A model generated the notes under the pieces. The model worked only from the letters and a program-made list of their open reading frames with translations. It had not been told where the DNA came from and did no database searches. A stretch of 64,000 nucleotides of DNA from Erythroxylum novogranatense (lineage: Eukaryota; Streptophyta; Magnoliopsida; Malpighiales; Erythroxylaceae). The position numbers and the translations under genes were made by a program. Positions 45,061-57,600 of the stretch are shown here, one piece after another (positions within the stretch are counted from its first letter, which is position 1; the number at the start of each line of letters is the position of its first letter). The stretch is from the NCBI GenBank assembly GCA_029891385.1, contig CM057228.1, forward strand, positions 26,254,809 to 26,318,808, given 5' to 3'.

Positions 45061-46230
45061 GAAAGGCCGTCAAGCACTTGGTACATCGATAGCGGATGTT
45101 CAAGACACATGAGTGGAGACAAGAACCTTTTTGCGGAAATTAAACTAAAGAATCAAGGTTATGTCACTTTTGGAGATAACAACAAAGGTAAGGTCATTGG
45201 TATTGGTAAAGTGGGTAAGGAACCTTTGCCAACCATTGACAATGTTTTGCTTGTTGATGGGTTGAAACATAATTTGTTAAATGTCTCTCAACTATATGAT
45301 ATGAATTTTAATGTAAGTTTTGAATCATCACATTGCATGGTTAAGAAGGATGGTCATGTTGCTTTCTTTGGTTTAAGACATGGAAATACATACATTGTTG
45401 ATTTACATGATGATAGTTCTTTTAATGAAAAGTGTTTGGTAACATTAGAAGAAAATGCATTTTTATGGCATAGAAAATTAGGACATGCTTCTTTGCCTTT
45501 AATTTCAAAGCTTTCAAAAAATGACATTGTGAGAGGATTGCCTAAAATAAAATTTGTTAAAGATCACTTATGTGAATCTTGTTTAAAAGGAAAACATGTT
45601 AGAGAATCTTTCAAACCAAAGAAAGAAATTTGTACATCTAGAATTCTTGAACTTGTTCATATGGATTTAATTGGGCCATCTAGACATGCTAGTCTTAGTG
45701 GTAAATTATATGTCCTTGTGATTGTGGATGATTTTTCTAGATTTACTTGGGTGAGATTTCTTGCTAATAAAAGTGATGCTTTTAACGAATTTACCAAGTG
45801 GTGTAGGTTGGTTCAAAATGAGAAAAATTTGTCAATTGTTGCAATTAGAACCGATCATGGAGATGAATTTGAATGTGAACCATTCGAAAGTCTTTGCGAC
45901 AAATACGGAATGGAACACAATTTCTCAACACCAAGGACTCCGCAACAAAATGGTGTAGTAGAAAGGAAGAATCGTTCTCTTGAAGAAATGAGCAGGACTA
46001 TGTTAAATGAGTACAATCTTCCTAAAACATTTTGGGCAGAAGCAGTCAATACAGTGTGCTATATCATCAATAGGGTGCATTTACGAAGAGACAAAAATAA
46101 GACACCATACAAACTTTGGAATGGTAAGAAACCCAATATCTCTTATTTTCATCCTTTTGGTTGTTAAGACTTTATTCATAATAATGGAAAGAACAATTTA
46201 GGAAAATTTGATTCAAAATCTGATGTTGGT
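45061..46230 (+). pseudogene. Copia B protease and integrase (one in-frame stop)
   Basis: The open frame begins upstream of the first ATG (45109). STWYIDSGCSRHMSGD holds the protease active site DSG at about 45076-45084. Next is GAG-pre-integrase (WHRKLGH at 45467 and CESCLKGKH at 45571), then the integrase core with DLIGPSRH, VIVDDFSRFTW, IRTDHGDEFE and TPQQNGVVERKNRSLEEM, covering the three acidic catalytic positions. A TAA at 46165-46167 interrupts the frame at FHPFGC; the same frame resumes immediately. Otherwise the domain looks intact, so inactivation was recent. Confidence 0.9.
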
Positions 46231-46839
46231 GTGTTTATTGGCTATTCTCAAACTAGTAAGGCTTTTAGAGTTTATAATAATAGGACTAAATGTGTTGAGG
46301 AAAGTATTCATGTTAAATTTAATGATATGATTTCACCCCCGAGAAAGGTTTGTTTTGATGATGATGCAGGAAGTTCAGGTAATAAAATTGAAGAAATTGA
46401 GTCTAAGATTGAGGAATTGAAGTTAGATGAAGAAAATCATGTACCCAATATTAAAACGTGGGCAAAAGCAAAGAACCATCCTATGGAGCAAGTCAGTGGT
46501 GATTTAAATGATGGTTTAAGAACGAGGAGAAATATCTATGAGAATATGAGCAATTCAGCCTTCATCTCATTAGTAGAACCCAAGAATATAGAAGAAGCTC
46601 TTGAAGATGAAAACTGGCTATTAGCTATGCAAGAAGAGCTTAATCAATTCAAGCGGAATGATGTATGGGATTTGGTAGCTCCACCTATTATTGGAGTCAA
46701 GTGGGTAAATCGGATAAAATATGATGAGAATGGTGAAGCGATTAAAAATAAATCAAAGTTAGTGGCTAAAGGATTTTATCAAGAAGAAGGCCTTGATTAC
46801 AATGAGACATATGCTCCTGTGGCTCGGTTGGAGGCAATT
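46231..46839 (+). pseudogene. Copia B reverse transcriptase, 5' part
   Basis: In phase with the integrase frame. FIGYSQTSKAFRVYNNRTKC and an acidic spacer lead to the RVT_2 start: EALEDENWLLAMQEELNQF, NDVWDLVAPP, VKWVNRIKYDENGEAIKNKS, LVAKGFYQEEGLDYNETYAP and VARLEAI. It is cut at 46839 by element D and continues in the same frame at 58777. Confidence 0.9.
46835..46839. other. Target-site duplication CAATT of element D, left copy
   Basis: CAATT here matches 58772-58776 perfectly, and the copia B RT frame continues across the insertion. Confidence 0.95.
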
Positions 46840-49800
46840 TGTAACATCCCATCTCCGATGGGAAGGGTATTTTAGTAAATTGGGACGGGGACGGGTTAGG
46901 AGTATTAAATTATATCTCGGCATGAACTTATGTCATGCAGCCTCTATAAATGGTGAGTTTTGCACAGGCACATAGTCATACATGCATTCATGACATTTCC
47001 CGGCATAAGTGTCTAATTGTGATCTTTTGTGAAATTGGTGTGATAATGGGATTTGAAAAATTATTTGGAGTGCTCCATAGAGTGTTTTACATTTTTAGGG
47101 ATTTATGAGAATTTTTCTGGAATTATCCGGAGAAAATTCCCGGACCGGCAAAATCGCCGGTACATGGCCTACATGTGTTTTTGTTGTGGAAAGTGTGGTT
47201 TTTGTGTTTAAAAAATTATTGGGAGTGGACTGTCTTCTGTTTTACAATTATGGGCAATTTAGGTAATTTTCAAAAAAATGATTTGGAAATTCTAGAAATT
47301 CCGGATAGGAAAAATAATCCCAAGTGGCGAACAGTTAATTTTCTCGTTATTTGGGACTAAACTATTAAATATTATGGTGGGACCCAAAAGTGGGCCCTTA
47401 AACCTAATGGGAACCAAATTGGGGTGAATTTGCTTGGTCTTGGTTTTATTTCTTGTCACAATTTGATTGGTCTTTGACTTTTCTTCATCTCTTCCTCCAA
47501 TGGCCATGTGTCCTCTGAATTAAGAGCTTTTGTCTTGTGCTTGGTCACTTGTTCTCGACTCTTCTTAGTGTTTTAAAACAAAGGAATGTAAAGTAGCTTG
47601 TTTATGTCTCATCCACGAAATCTTCTTCTCTTCCCTTCATCGACATTTCTCCATTTTCTTAGCTTAAATGGCTACTTTCCTCCAACCTTTCATGCTTACA
47701 AGCTTGTAAACTTTAAACCTTCTTCCTCCTTGCTATGATGATCACCATGCTTAGGATGGAAAAGAAGTAAAGAACTAAAGTAGTTGGTAAATTAAAGACT
47801 TAAAGAGGTGGAGTTGGAAGCTTTGGGTAAGATGATTTTATTTATGGTTTTAATGCATAAATTCATAAGAAAATAATTAAAAATAGGTACTGAAATTTAT
47901 GGTTATAGATTGACATGAAGGTCTTAATGACCTATTGGCTTAATTCTTGTGTTATTAGGATGGTTATGCATGTGGAATTGGTGTTAGAAGTGATAGTGTG
48001 TAAGTTGAAGAAGTAAAGCTGGAAAAAATTAATCTTTGACCTATTACACTGATTTGAGCATAACTAACTGTGTAGGTGTGTAAATGAGGTGAAGTTTATG
48101 CCCAATGAAACTTTAATATGTTGGCTACAATTTTGTGTGAAATAGGTGTTGTCAAATTGTAACTCTAATAGGTTGAAATTTGGCATGGAAAGTTATTGTT
48201 TTATTGCCTATAAACAGTAACCGAAACCATAACCTATGAGCTTTACTGATTTTTATAAATTAATTGAGATGGAATTAGGGAGAATGGTATTCATAGAAGT
48301 TGTAGCATATTGAGTTAGATTTCCATTTCCACTGATCTTGCTATTTTTAGAGGTGTATATTGGGAGATATGAACTGATTACTATTGATTGGTTTTATGCT
48401 TTTTGGAGAAACCTAGTCAAAGTGTTGATTTTGTGAGCTTTCTGCTTGGGAGCAATTTTAGCAATTTTTGTGGACTGAATTGGTGTGAGTGATCTTCTGA
48501 AAAGTTTTAGAGGAAGACATTATCTTGAAAATGATTTATGGTGTGTAATTTTTAGAGGTCAGAGTTGGGAGTTATGATTTTTCAAAAACTGACCCTGCAT
48601 TAGGTTGTGAATTGCTGATAATGGCAGTAACTAGCATGATAGTTTTGAAATTGTTAGAAATTAAATTGGAAATTGAGTTCTTCATGAAAATTGAAGTTTG
48701 AGGATTTATCTTTTCAGGGATATAAAGTTCTGATTTTTCTGAATTGTGTATAGGGAGTTATGCTTGTTATAAGTTTACTGCTGAAATTGAATGATTTCAG
48801 GGACAGAAACATTGAGTGAATTAATTGACTTGTTTAGCAATGGAGTTTGATTTTGAGTTGTTCATAAAAGTTGTAGATGACATTGTGAGCTTATTGAACC
48901 TATTTATGTGGTAATTTTTGGCTGAAGAATCAGAGAGTTAAGGAATTTGTAATGTACTGTTCTGTTTTAATGGGATTTGAGTAGGCAGTAGCTTTGAAGG
49001 GACTTTTGACACCCTTAAGGGTGAAATTGATTTTTATGGTCTTCTTGAGAATTGTAGAGGGTTTCATGATCTTTCCAACGAGATATAGTTGGAAATTTTC
49101 TGAATTGTGTGCAATGAATTATTGGTGTTGAAAATTGGATTGGAAATCAAAAAAAAAAAAGAATGGAAATGGAATCACGCTTGGGTCACTAGGGAGGCCC
49201 GCCTCCTAGTGACGAGGCGTAAAGAACAGCGTCGCTAGGCTGACGCGTCGCCCTAGCGAAGAGGCTGAATAAGTCAGCCCCGCTGGGGCGAGACGTCGCC
49301 CCCAGCGAGGCTGGTCTTAGTTATTTATTATTATTATTTTATTATTTTTATTTGATAATTGGTAATTGGTGATTTCATGCTTCTTTTGTCAATTTCTTTT
49401 CCGTCCGACGTCCGATTGACCTGATTCTTGAGGCATCGGATTCGTAGAATATTTACTTTCATTTTGTGAGAAATTGGGAATTTTTGGACGGGAAATTGAC
49501 GTGGCCCCGGGTAGCGGAGCCTTTAATCACTGTTTTGTTTAATTGGGGACCTATAGAGGTCCGAATTGCGCACCGTCAGCGCCAATAGGTTTCTAATTTT
49601 TAGACGGATTTTGTTATGGGGAAATTTGGATTTAGGGACGGAAAATTTATGAACATGCATATTTCACCTACATGTGCACAAATTGCATCTGTAGTGACTC
49701 GTTCTTTCTCTATTTCTTATAGAGGCCCAAGTGGATCGTCGTCCGACCGACGGGGCGAAAACTTCCCGGCATTAGCTCGGAAGTAATAGGTGAGTAACCT

Positions 49801-50959
49801 AGTTGGTTTCTCAACCTTATGTGTTTATTAATTATATGCATTGATTGCCATGAGGAAGAAAGGATGGATATATGTGATTGATTGATTTGATTGATTTCGG
49901 ACCATGGGTGTTCGAAATATTGGATTGTGATATTGAAGTGCAAATGAGAATAAGTAAATTGGATTGTAAATGTGGTAGTGAAACGAAAGGTAAATGCATG
50001 GGAATGAAATACCGGACTAAAAGTCCGAGGACATTGGAAAATGATCGGAAATAGTAATTAATTGGAATTGGAAATAGAAATGCGATAATTGGATATTGGA
50101 AAATGACATGTGCATTCATGCATAGTAAATGATCAGATAATGGCAGTTGTGACCGGTGTCGCCACCGATTTCAGAGCTTTAAGCTCAACGCACGAGGCCT
50201 CGTGCCCAACGTATTCGAGCCTCGACTCGATGATCGAGGCTATGCCTAACGTTTGAGGCTTTAAGCCCGATGTTTGAGCCAATGGCTCAGCGTATATGAG
50301 CTCAGACGCACGGTCACAACAACGAAAGAAAATGAAAGAGTCACATGCACACTGCATAAATGAATGTTTAATGTGAATTGTGTCAAAGGTTTATTGCCTT
50401 ATCAAATGTGAACTTGAATGCCTGTGATTTCTTGTTTATGATATATATACAATATTGTGTAATTGTGTGGATATGCATGAGTTGGGTGAACCATCGATGA
50501 TGGTTTCTCACTGAGTTCGCAAACTCACCCAACATTGCATCTATTTTTCAGGAAATGGAGAGTACCCCGTTGGACACACGGGAGTACGTCTCTCGCTAGC
50601 AAGACAAAGTATCGGTCGGGATCGATGTGTCGTAAGTATCTGCATTAGTGTATTCATTTGGTATTTAGTAGGCCCAATTGTTTACATGTAATTGTATAGA
50701 GTGGTGAGCACTAATGAGTGCTAATAATGATTGAAATTGTTTTATCAGTGAAATGGTTTTATATTTGAAAATGTTTTGTTATAATTGGGCCAAGTCAATG
50801 ATTGTTTGCGCACTCTAATGTTTTTGAAAGAAAAAGAAAATGTCATACGATTTTTGTTAATAAGGTAATGAATGGTCTAGTACGCCACCCTCGCGGGTCA
50901 CGGGCTCGAATATCACCATGGATATCGGGTTCGGGTCTCGTCGGGAGTGGGGTGCTACA
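46840..50959 (+). repeat. 5' LTR of element D (4.1 kb)
   Basis: TGTAACATCCC...GGTGCTACA. It contains a CpG-rich island (49170-49320), a splice-donor consensus aatag|gtgagtaa (GT at 49790), and stem-loop arms gttgtgaccg (50146) and cggtcacaac (50311) enclosing several small palindromes. Hairpin aaccatcgatgatggtt is at 50489, acceptor cag ends at 50551, and hairpin gtaccccgt/acgggagtac spans 50562-50587. An 1100-bp segment near 47900-49100 also matches the solo LTR (minus strand) around 34000-35000. Confidence 0.9.
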
Positions 50960-50963
50960 TTTG

Positions 50964-50976
50964 TGGTATCAGAGCC
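50964..50976 (+). promoter_or_regulatory. Primer binding site (initiator Met-tRNA), element D
   Basis: TGGTATCAGAGCC, four bases after the LTR, a perfect match to the Met-tRNA site. Confidence 0.9.
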
Positions 50977-53900
50977 TAGAAGTACAATCTTACATGGGCT
51001 TTCTGAAAGAAAACAAAAAAGAGAAATGTCAAGTTACGTGCATTTAAGTTGTGTCACGGCAGACAGTGACAACTGATCCCCAGTGTAGTATATGAGTCGT
51101 ATGCATAAATATGTCTCAGTCGTTTAAGCGGTTAGAAAAAAAGTGAGAAAAAGGATAATGTGTTAGAGTGTGAAAAAAAGAAAAAAATGGATATCGCAAA
51201 ATAGGAAAGAGTGTATGGTTCGATCAGACAGACGAAAATTTAGTGTGCTGGTATTGACGGGTATACGGTATATTGTGAAGCACAATATTGGAGTTAGATT
51301 AGGTATATCCTTGAATATGAATTTGAATAAAGATTATAGTTGGGAATGAATAGAGAAAAAAATAGAGTTAATGGGAAGATTTCCAGTGTATTAGGTGAAT
51401 GAAAATAAAGTGTTCTATGATATAGCGAGGTCACAATTGGGATTGATTACCATGATGAGAGTTATATATAAGGATTGGTGATTTGGAGTCAAAATATATT
51501 AAGGGCAAAATCAAGAATGATTTCACATCTGTGATCTTGATTTGAGTGTGGAAATATATGGGTATAATGCCATAATGAAAAGATTGAAATGTAAGAAAAT
51601 GAAATTGATAGATGAAAAGGTTGTTCGGGTTTAATTGATCTGCCTAAGTAAATGCACACCTGCTTATGGGAGCCCTATGGTAAGTGAAAATGTTCAGTTG
51701 CAATTCTTTGAGTTAATGGATAATTGCTAGCAAGAATTCTTGTAAAATAATAATAATTCTTTATGAGTTAGAATAAGAAAGCGAAAGTGCTTATCTTGAT
51801 CAACAGTATAGGAATAGAGATTGTATATGATCCTCACGGCGAGGACGGTGTAAGCAGGAAGGTTCTTGAGTTCGAATATATATTGTCACTTTGTAAGTGT
51901 ATATCGATAGTGGGATTACTATCACGGGTGAAATGATTAAGCATAAATGAATAATTTGTGTGAATATGATATAGGAAGAAATCGGTGGCCTATTACATAA
52001 GCTCCGATTATAATGCCGAGAGCTCAAGTTCAAAATGAGTGAGAGTAAGACATGAGAATGCTCGAGAATGATCAATTGAGAAAGAAGTGATCTGATTAAA
52101 GATGTTAGCATCGGTAATGAGCTTGAGAGAAGAAAATGAGGGACATGAATAGAGTAAGGTCCCCATGATCGAGAATTGGTACCAAAAAGAGAATGGTTAT
52201 CGAGAATTAAATGCAATTAAGGTATTCTTAGCAGTATGAGCTATTAACGGGCAAATTGATGGGACTATAGAGATATATATTGTCAGATAGGATGTGATGA
52301 TTATGGTGATGTATGGCGAGATAATAGAGGAAAAGAAATTGTTTAAGTGCTCTTCAGAGATTTATCTTCGTGATGTATCAAGATTAACTGATTTGTATTA
52401 CATCTGGCAGAGACTCTAGCGTAAGAGCTAAACTATGCTACAAAAAAAAAGTGTACATTATGTTAATGAGATGGTTATGATTATGTAAGAGAAGTACTGC
52501 ATATTAAGGAAATATTAATTGCGAATTTGATGAGATTAAAGGTTCGTGTATATTTTGTGTAATTATGTTTTGAAAGCACGAGATCGATAGAACGATTGTT
52601 TATTCAAGTCAGTGAGTGATCTATAGTGAATAAATTAAGTTATGTGGAGAAATGAAGGTAAGGAACATGTGCAGAATATGTTATGATGAGATAAATTATA
52701 CGAAAATTGTTCCTCATTGGAGACGTTCGATAATTAAAAAGTTACATGAATCAACTATGGAGTGCGGAAAAGGAACATGTCTCGATTGTGTTGCGATGGA
52801 TAATGGATATAAGCATAAGAAATAGATACATTGGTATAGGTGAGGAGATTGGTTATTATGCAAGTTTCATAAGAGTGAAATAAGGGATGAATTAGGATGC
52901 GAACATGGGATATTGGGAGAATTAATTAAGATATAAGTATTGATAAAATGCGAAAGTTCAAAAGATATGTGTATGCGGAATTTGGAATTAATGGGAACTA
53001 ATGGAATGCTGGATGCGTTCATAACTTGTCAAAGATTTTCTAGTTTTAACAAATCGACAAGAATAATTGAGGAAAACATGTGAATGTTATGACTAATGAT
53101 CATAAAGGAGACATTTGAAGAATTTACTATCTATATTGAAGTGTTCCAGTAAAGGTTCTGATGTGATCTATGGAAATTGGATAAAGTGATTTTATGCACC
53201 TTGGGACAAATATGATTCCATGGGCGGTATTATGATTGATGATTTGAAATTTGTTATATAAAGTGTGGCCTAAAAGCTTGAAGACATATATCGTACTGAA
53301 ATAGACTGGAAATGTCTATGATTATGCAAATCGATAACGATTGAGTTATTTCATGCATCTGAATGATTTGAGCAGGATTCAGTGGCTGATTACTCCAAAC
53401 TAAGCTAATGGTGCAATTCAAGGAAGTGAACAAAGAAACAAATAAATTCAATTGCAGAAAAATCAAAAGTTGGGCAATAAGGTTATCAAATCTAATGTAT
53501 TATTGAGTATTAATAGGCGAACTGACAAAAAGGGGTAGTTATGGGAATTTTAAAGTAGGTGTGCATCAAAACGGATTGGCAAAACCCGAAGTGAGGATGT
53601 AGAAATTGTAAACCATATCAAAGAACTGAAGATAACTCCATTTGTTGAGGAAAGTGATAGGTATAGTTGAATTAAGAAATATGGGTGATATTCATTACGG
53701 GGCTATGTAGTGAAAGCGTAAGGAATGATCGAAGCTTTATGTTTTAGCAAGAGCGTATTGAAAGAGTAATTGAAAGGTTAGAATGGGAAAGCGAATGATC
53801 ATAAGTAAATGGTTCGAGAAAGCATAAGAAATAATCGAAGCGTTATGTTCTAGTAAAAGTATTGTGGAAAAGCAATTGATGGTAAGTCATCAAAGTGAGC

Positions 53901-54620
53901 GATGACATGTGTGATTAACCAACGGTGTTTTGGATTTCATTGGGATATGAGATTGATATATAGTGCAAAGTGATTGTGGTATGACAATCATTATATTGGT
54001 GTCACCATTGAAAAGGCGTATAAGGGTCTTCTTGCCAAAAAGGAGTCACTATCCCTATATTATGTGATCAGGGCAATAAAGGGATATGTTAAGTAATTTA
54101 AGATGGTGACATTGAGTTGAATTGCTTCACACCGAGGTTATAAATCTCATGAGATTTGTGTTTTGATAATAACGGAATCTGATAAGCGATAAAGGAAATA
54201 TTTTGAAAGGTATGGCCTCGACTAAAATGTACTTAGATGGAAATAAATGTGGAATTAAGGGAAATTGAATTCATGAGGAGTGGCCTCCATGCGATTGTGG
54301 TGTGAATAGAATTATGGATTGGCAAGTTAGGCTAAAACTTAAAAGATGATTCGGATTCACAAAGTGTGTCATAGATATTGTTCGGAGCCGATATATATGT
54401 TATTGAGATTGAAAGTGGCGAATTGCGCGTAAGCCTGAGAAAGCAATAAAATCATGTAAAGTTGAGAAAGGAAAAGAGTTATTGATGGTTTTGATTTCCG
54501 TTCATGGACAGAATTTGGTCGTGTAGTGAAATCAGTGGGAAACAGAGGGTATTAATCAAAAAGACTCCCCTGCCTTCCTGATAAATCGTATATGAAATTT
54601 CGAGTAACGAAATTTTTATT

Positions 54621-54633
54621 AGGATGAGAGAAT
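54621..54633 (+). promoter_or_regulatory. Polypurine tract of element D
   Basis: aggatgagagaat directly precedes the 3' LTR start TGTAACATCCC at 54634. Confidence 0.7.
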
Positions 54634-57600
54634 TGTAACATCCCATCTCCGATGGGAAGGGTATTTTAGTAAATTGGGACGGGGACGGTTTAGGAGTATT
54701 AAATTATATCTCGGCATGAACTTATGTCATGCAGCCTCTATAAATGGTGAGTTTTGCACAGGCACATAGTCATACATGCATTCATGACATTTCCCGGCAT
54801 AAGTGTCTAATTGTGATCTTTTGTGAAATTGGTGTGATAATGGGATTTGAAAAATTATTTGGAGTGCTCCATAGAGTGTTTTACATTTTTAGGGATTTAT
54901 GAGAATTTTTCTGGAATTATCCGGAGAAAATTCCCAGACCGGCAAAATCGCCGGTACATGGCCTACATGTGTTTTTGTTGTGGAAAGTGTGGTTTTCGTG
55001 TTTAAAAAATTATTGGGAGTGGACTGTCTTATGTTTTACAATTTTGGGCAATTTAGGTAATTTTCAAAAAAATGATTCGGGGAAATTCCTAGAAATTCCT
55101 GGACCGGAAAAATAATCGCCAAGTGGCGAACCAGTTAATTTTCTACTGTTATTTGGGACTAAACTATTAAATATTATGGTGGGACCCAAAAGTGGGCCCT
55201 TAAACCTAATGGGAACCGAAATTGGGGTGAATTTGCTTGGTCTTGGTTTTATTTCTTGTCACAATTTGATTGGTCTTTGACTTTTCTTCATCTCTTCCTC
55301 CAATGGCCATGTGTCCTCCGAATTAAGAGCTTTTGTCTTGTGCTTGGTCACTTGTTCTCGACTCTTCTTAGTGTTTTTAAAACAAATGAATGTAAAGTAG
55401 CTTGTTTATGTCTCATCCATCAAATCTTCTTCTCTTCCCCTTCATCGACATTTTCTCCATTTTTCTTAGCTTAAATGGCTACTTTCCTCCAACCTTTCAT
55501 GCTTACAAGCTTGTAAACTTTAAACCTTCTTCCTCCTTGCTATGATGATCACCATGCTTAGGATGGAAAAGAAGTAAAGAACTAAAGTAGTTGGTAAATT
55601 AAAGACTTAAAGAGGTGGAGTTGGAAGCTTTGGGTAAGATGATTTTATTTATGGTTTTAATACATAAATTCATAAGAAAATAATTAAAAATAGGTACTGA
55701 AATTTATGGTTATAGATTGACATGAAGGTCTTAATGACCTATTGTCTTAATTCTTGTGTTATTAGGATGGTTATGCATGTGGAATTGGTGTTAGAAGTGA
55801 TAGTGTGTAAGTTGAAGAAGTAAAGCTGGAAAAAATTAATCTTTGACCTATTACACTGATTTGAGCATAACTAACTGTGTAGGTGTGTAAATGAGGTGAA
55901 GTTTGTGCCCAATGAAACTTTAATATGTTGGCTAAAATTTTGTGTGAAATAGGTATTGTCAAATTGTAACTCTAATAGGTTGAAATTTGGCATGGAAAGT
56001 TACTGTTTTATTGCCTATGAACAGTAACCGAAACCATAACCTATGAGCTTTACTGATTTTTATAAATTAATTGAGATGGAATTAGGGAGAATGGTCTTCA
56101 TGGAAGTTGTAGCATATTGAGTTAGCTTTCCATTTCCACTGATCTTGCTATTTTTAGAGGTGTATATTGGGAGATATGAACTGATTACTATTGATTGGTT
56201 TTATGCTTTTTGGAGAAACCTAGTCAAAGTGTTGATTTTGTGAGCTTTCTGCTTGCGAGCAATTTTAGCAATTTTTGTGGACTGAATTGGTGTGAGTGAT
56301 CTTCTGCAAAGTTGTAGAGGAAGACATTATCTTGAAAATGATTTATGGTGTGTAATTTTTAGAGGTCAGAGTTGGGAGTTATGATTTTTCAAAAACTGAC
56401 CCTGCATTAGGTTGTGAATTGCTGATAATGGCAGTAACTAGCATGATAGTTTTGAAATTGTTAGAAATTAAATTGGAAATTGAGTTCTTCATGAAAATTG
56501 AAGTTTGAGGATTTATCTTTTCAGGGATATAAAGTTATGATTTTTCTGACTTGTGTATAGGGTGTTATGCTTGTTATAAGTTTACTGCTCAAATTGAATG
56601 ATTTCAGGGACAGCAACATTGAGTGAATTAATTAACTTGTTTAGCAATGGAATTTGATTTTGGGTTGTTCATAAAAGTTGTAGATGACATTGTGAACTTA
56701 TTGAGCCTATTTATGTGGTAATTTTTGGCTGAAGAATCAGAGAGTTAAGGAATTTGTAATGTACTGTTCTGTTTTAATGGGATTTGAGTAGGCAGTAGCT
56801 TTGAAGGGATTTTTGACACCCTTAAGGGTGAAATTGATTTTTATGGTCTTCTTGAGAATTGTAGAGGATTTCATGATCTTTCCAACGAGATATAGTTGGA
56901 AAATTTCTGAATTGTATGCAATGAATTATTGGTGTTGAAAATTGGATTGGAAATAATAAAAAAAAAGAGAATGGAAATGGAATCACGCCCGGTCACTAGG
57001 GCGACGCCTCGCCCTAGTGACGAGGCGTAAAGGGGCCGCGTCGCTAGGGCAACGCCTCGCCCTAGCGACGAGGCTGAATAAGTCAGCCCCGCTGGGGCGA
57101 GACGTCGCCCCCAGCGAGGCTGGTCTTAGTTATTTTTTATTTATTTTTTTTATTTTATTATTGTTATTTGTTAATTGGTAATTGGTGATTTCATGCTTCT
57201 TTTGTCAATTTCTTTTCCGTTCGACGTCCGATTGACCTGATTCTTGAGGCATCGGATTCGTAGAACATTTAATTTTATTTTGTGAGAAATTGGAAATTTT
57301 TGGACGGAAAATTGACGTGGCCCCCGGTAGCGGAGCCTTTAATCACTGTTTTGTTTAATTGGGGACCTATAGAGGTCCAAATTGCGCACCGTCAACGCCA
57401 ATAGGTTTCTAATTTTTAGACGGATTTTGTTATGGGAAAATTTGGATTTAGGGCCGGAAAATTCATGAACATGCATATTTCACCTACATGTGCACAAATT
57501 GCATCTGTAGTGACTCATTCTTTCTCTGTTTCTTATAGAGGCCCAAGTGGAGCGTCGTTCGACCGACGGGGCGGAAACTTCCCGGCATTAGCTCGGAAGT

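Larger units (their letters stand above)
50960..54633 (+). pseudogene. Element D internal region, non-coding with fossil pol
   Basis: It is collinear with element C's internal region (for example 51525-51690 with 22500-22675, and 53020-53345 with 23945-24310), including the stretch that decodes in C as post-RT and RNase H sequence. Stops and shifts are everywhere. The longest frames (such as 51800-52216 on the minus strand) do not resemble proteins. It ends with aaatttcgagtaacgaaat, the mutated pol tail of Tekay-like elements, and the purine tract aggatgagagaat at 54621-54633. Confidence 0.7.

Noticed and set aside
49710..50357. Open frames of 74-95 residues repeated at 57484-57935
   Set aside because: They are identical because they lie in the two LTRs of element D, antisense to its transcription; duplication of the LTR explains the apparent conservation.
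51800..52216. 138-residue minus-strand open frame
   Set aside because: It lies antisense inside the fossil pol of element D, has Ser/Leu/His-rich low-complexity content and no counterpart frame in element C.
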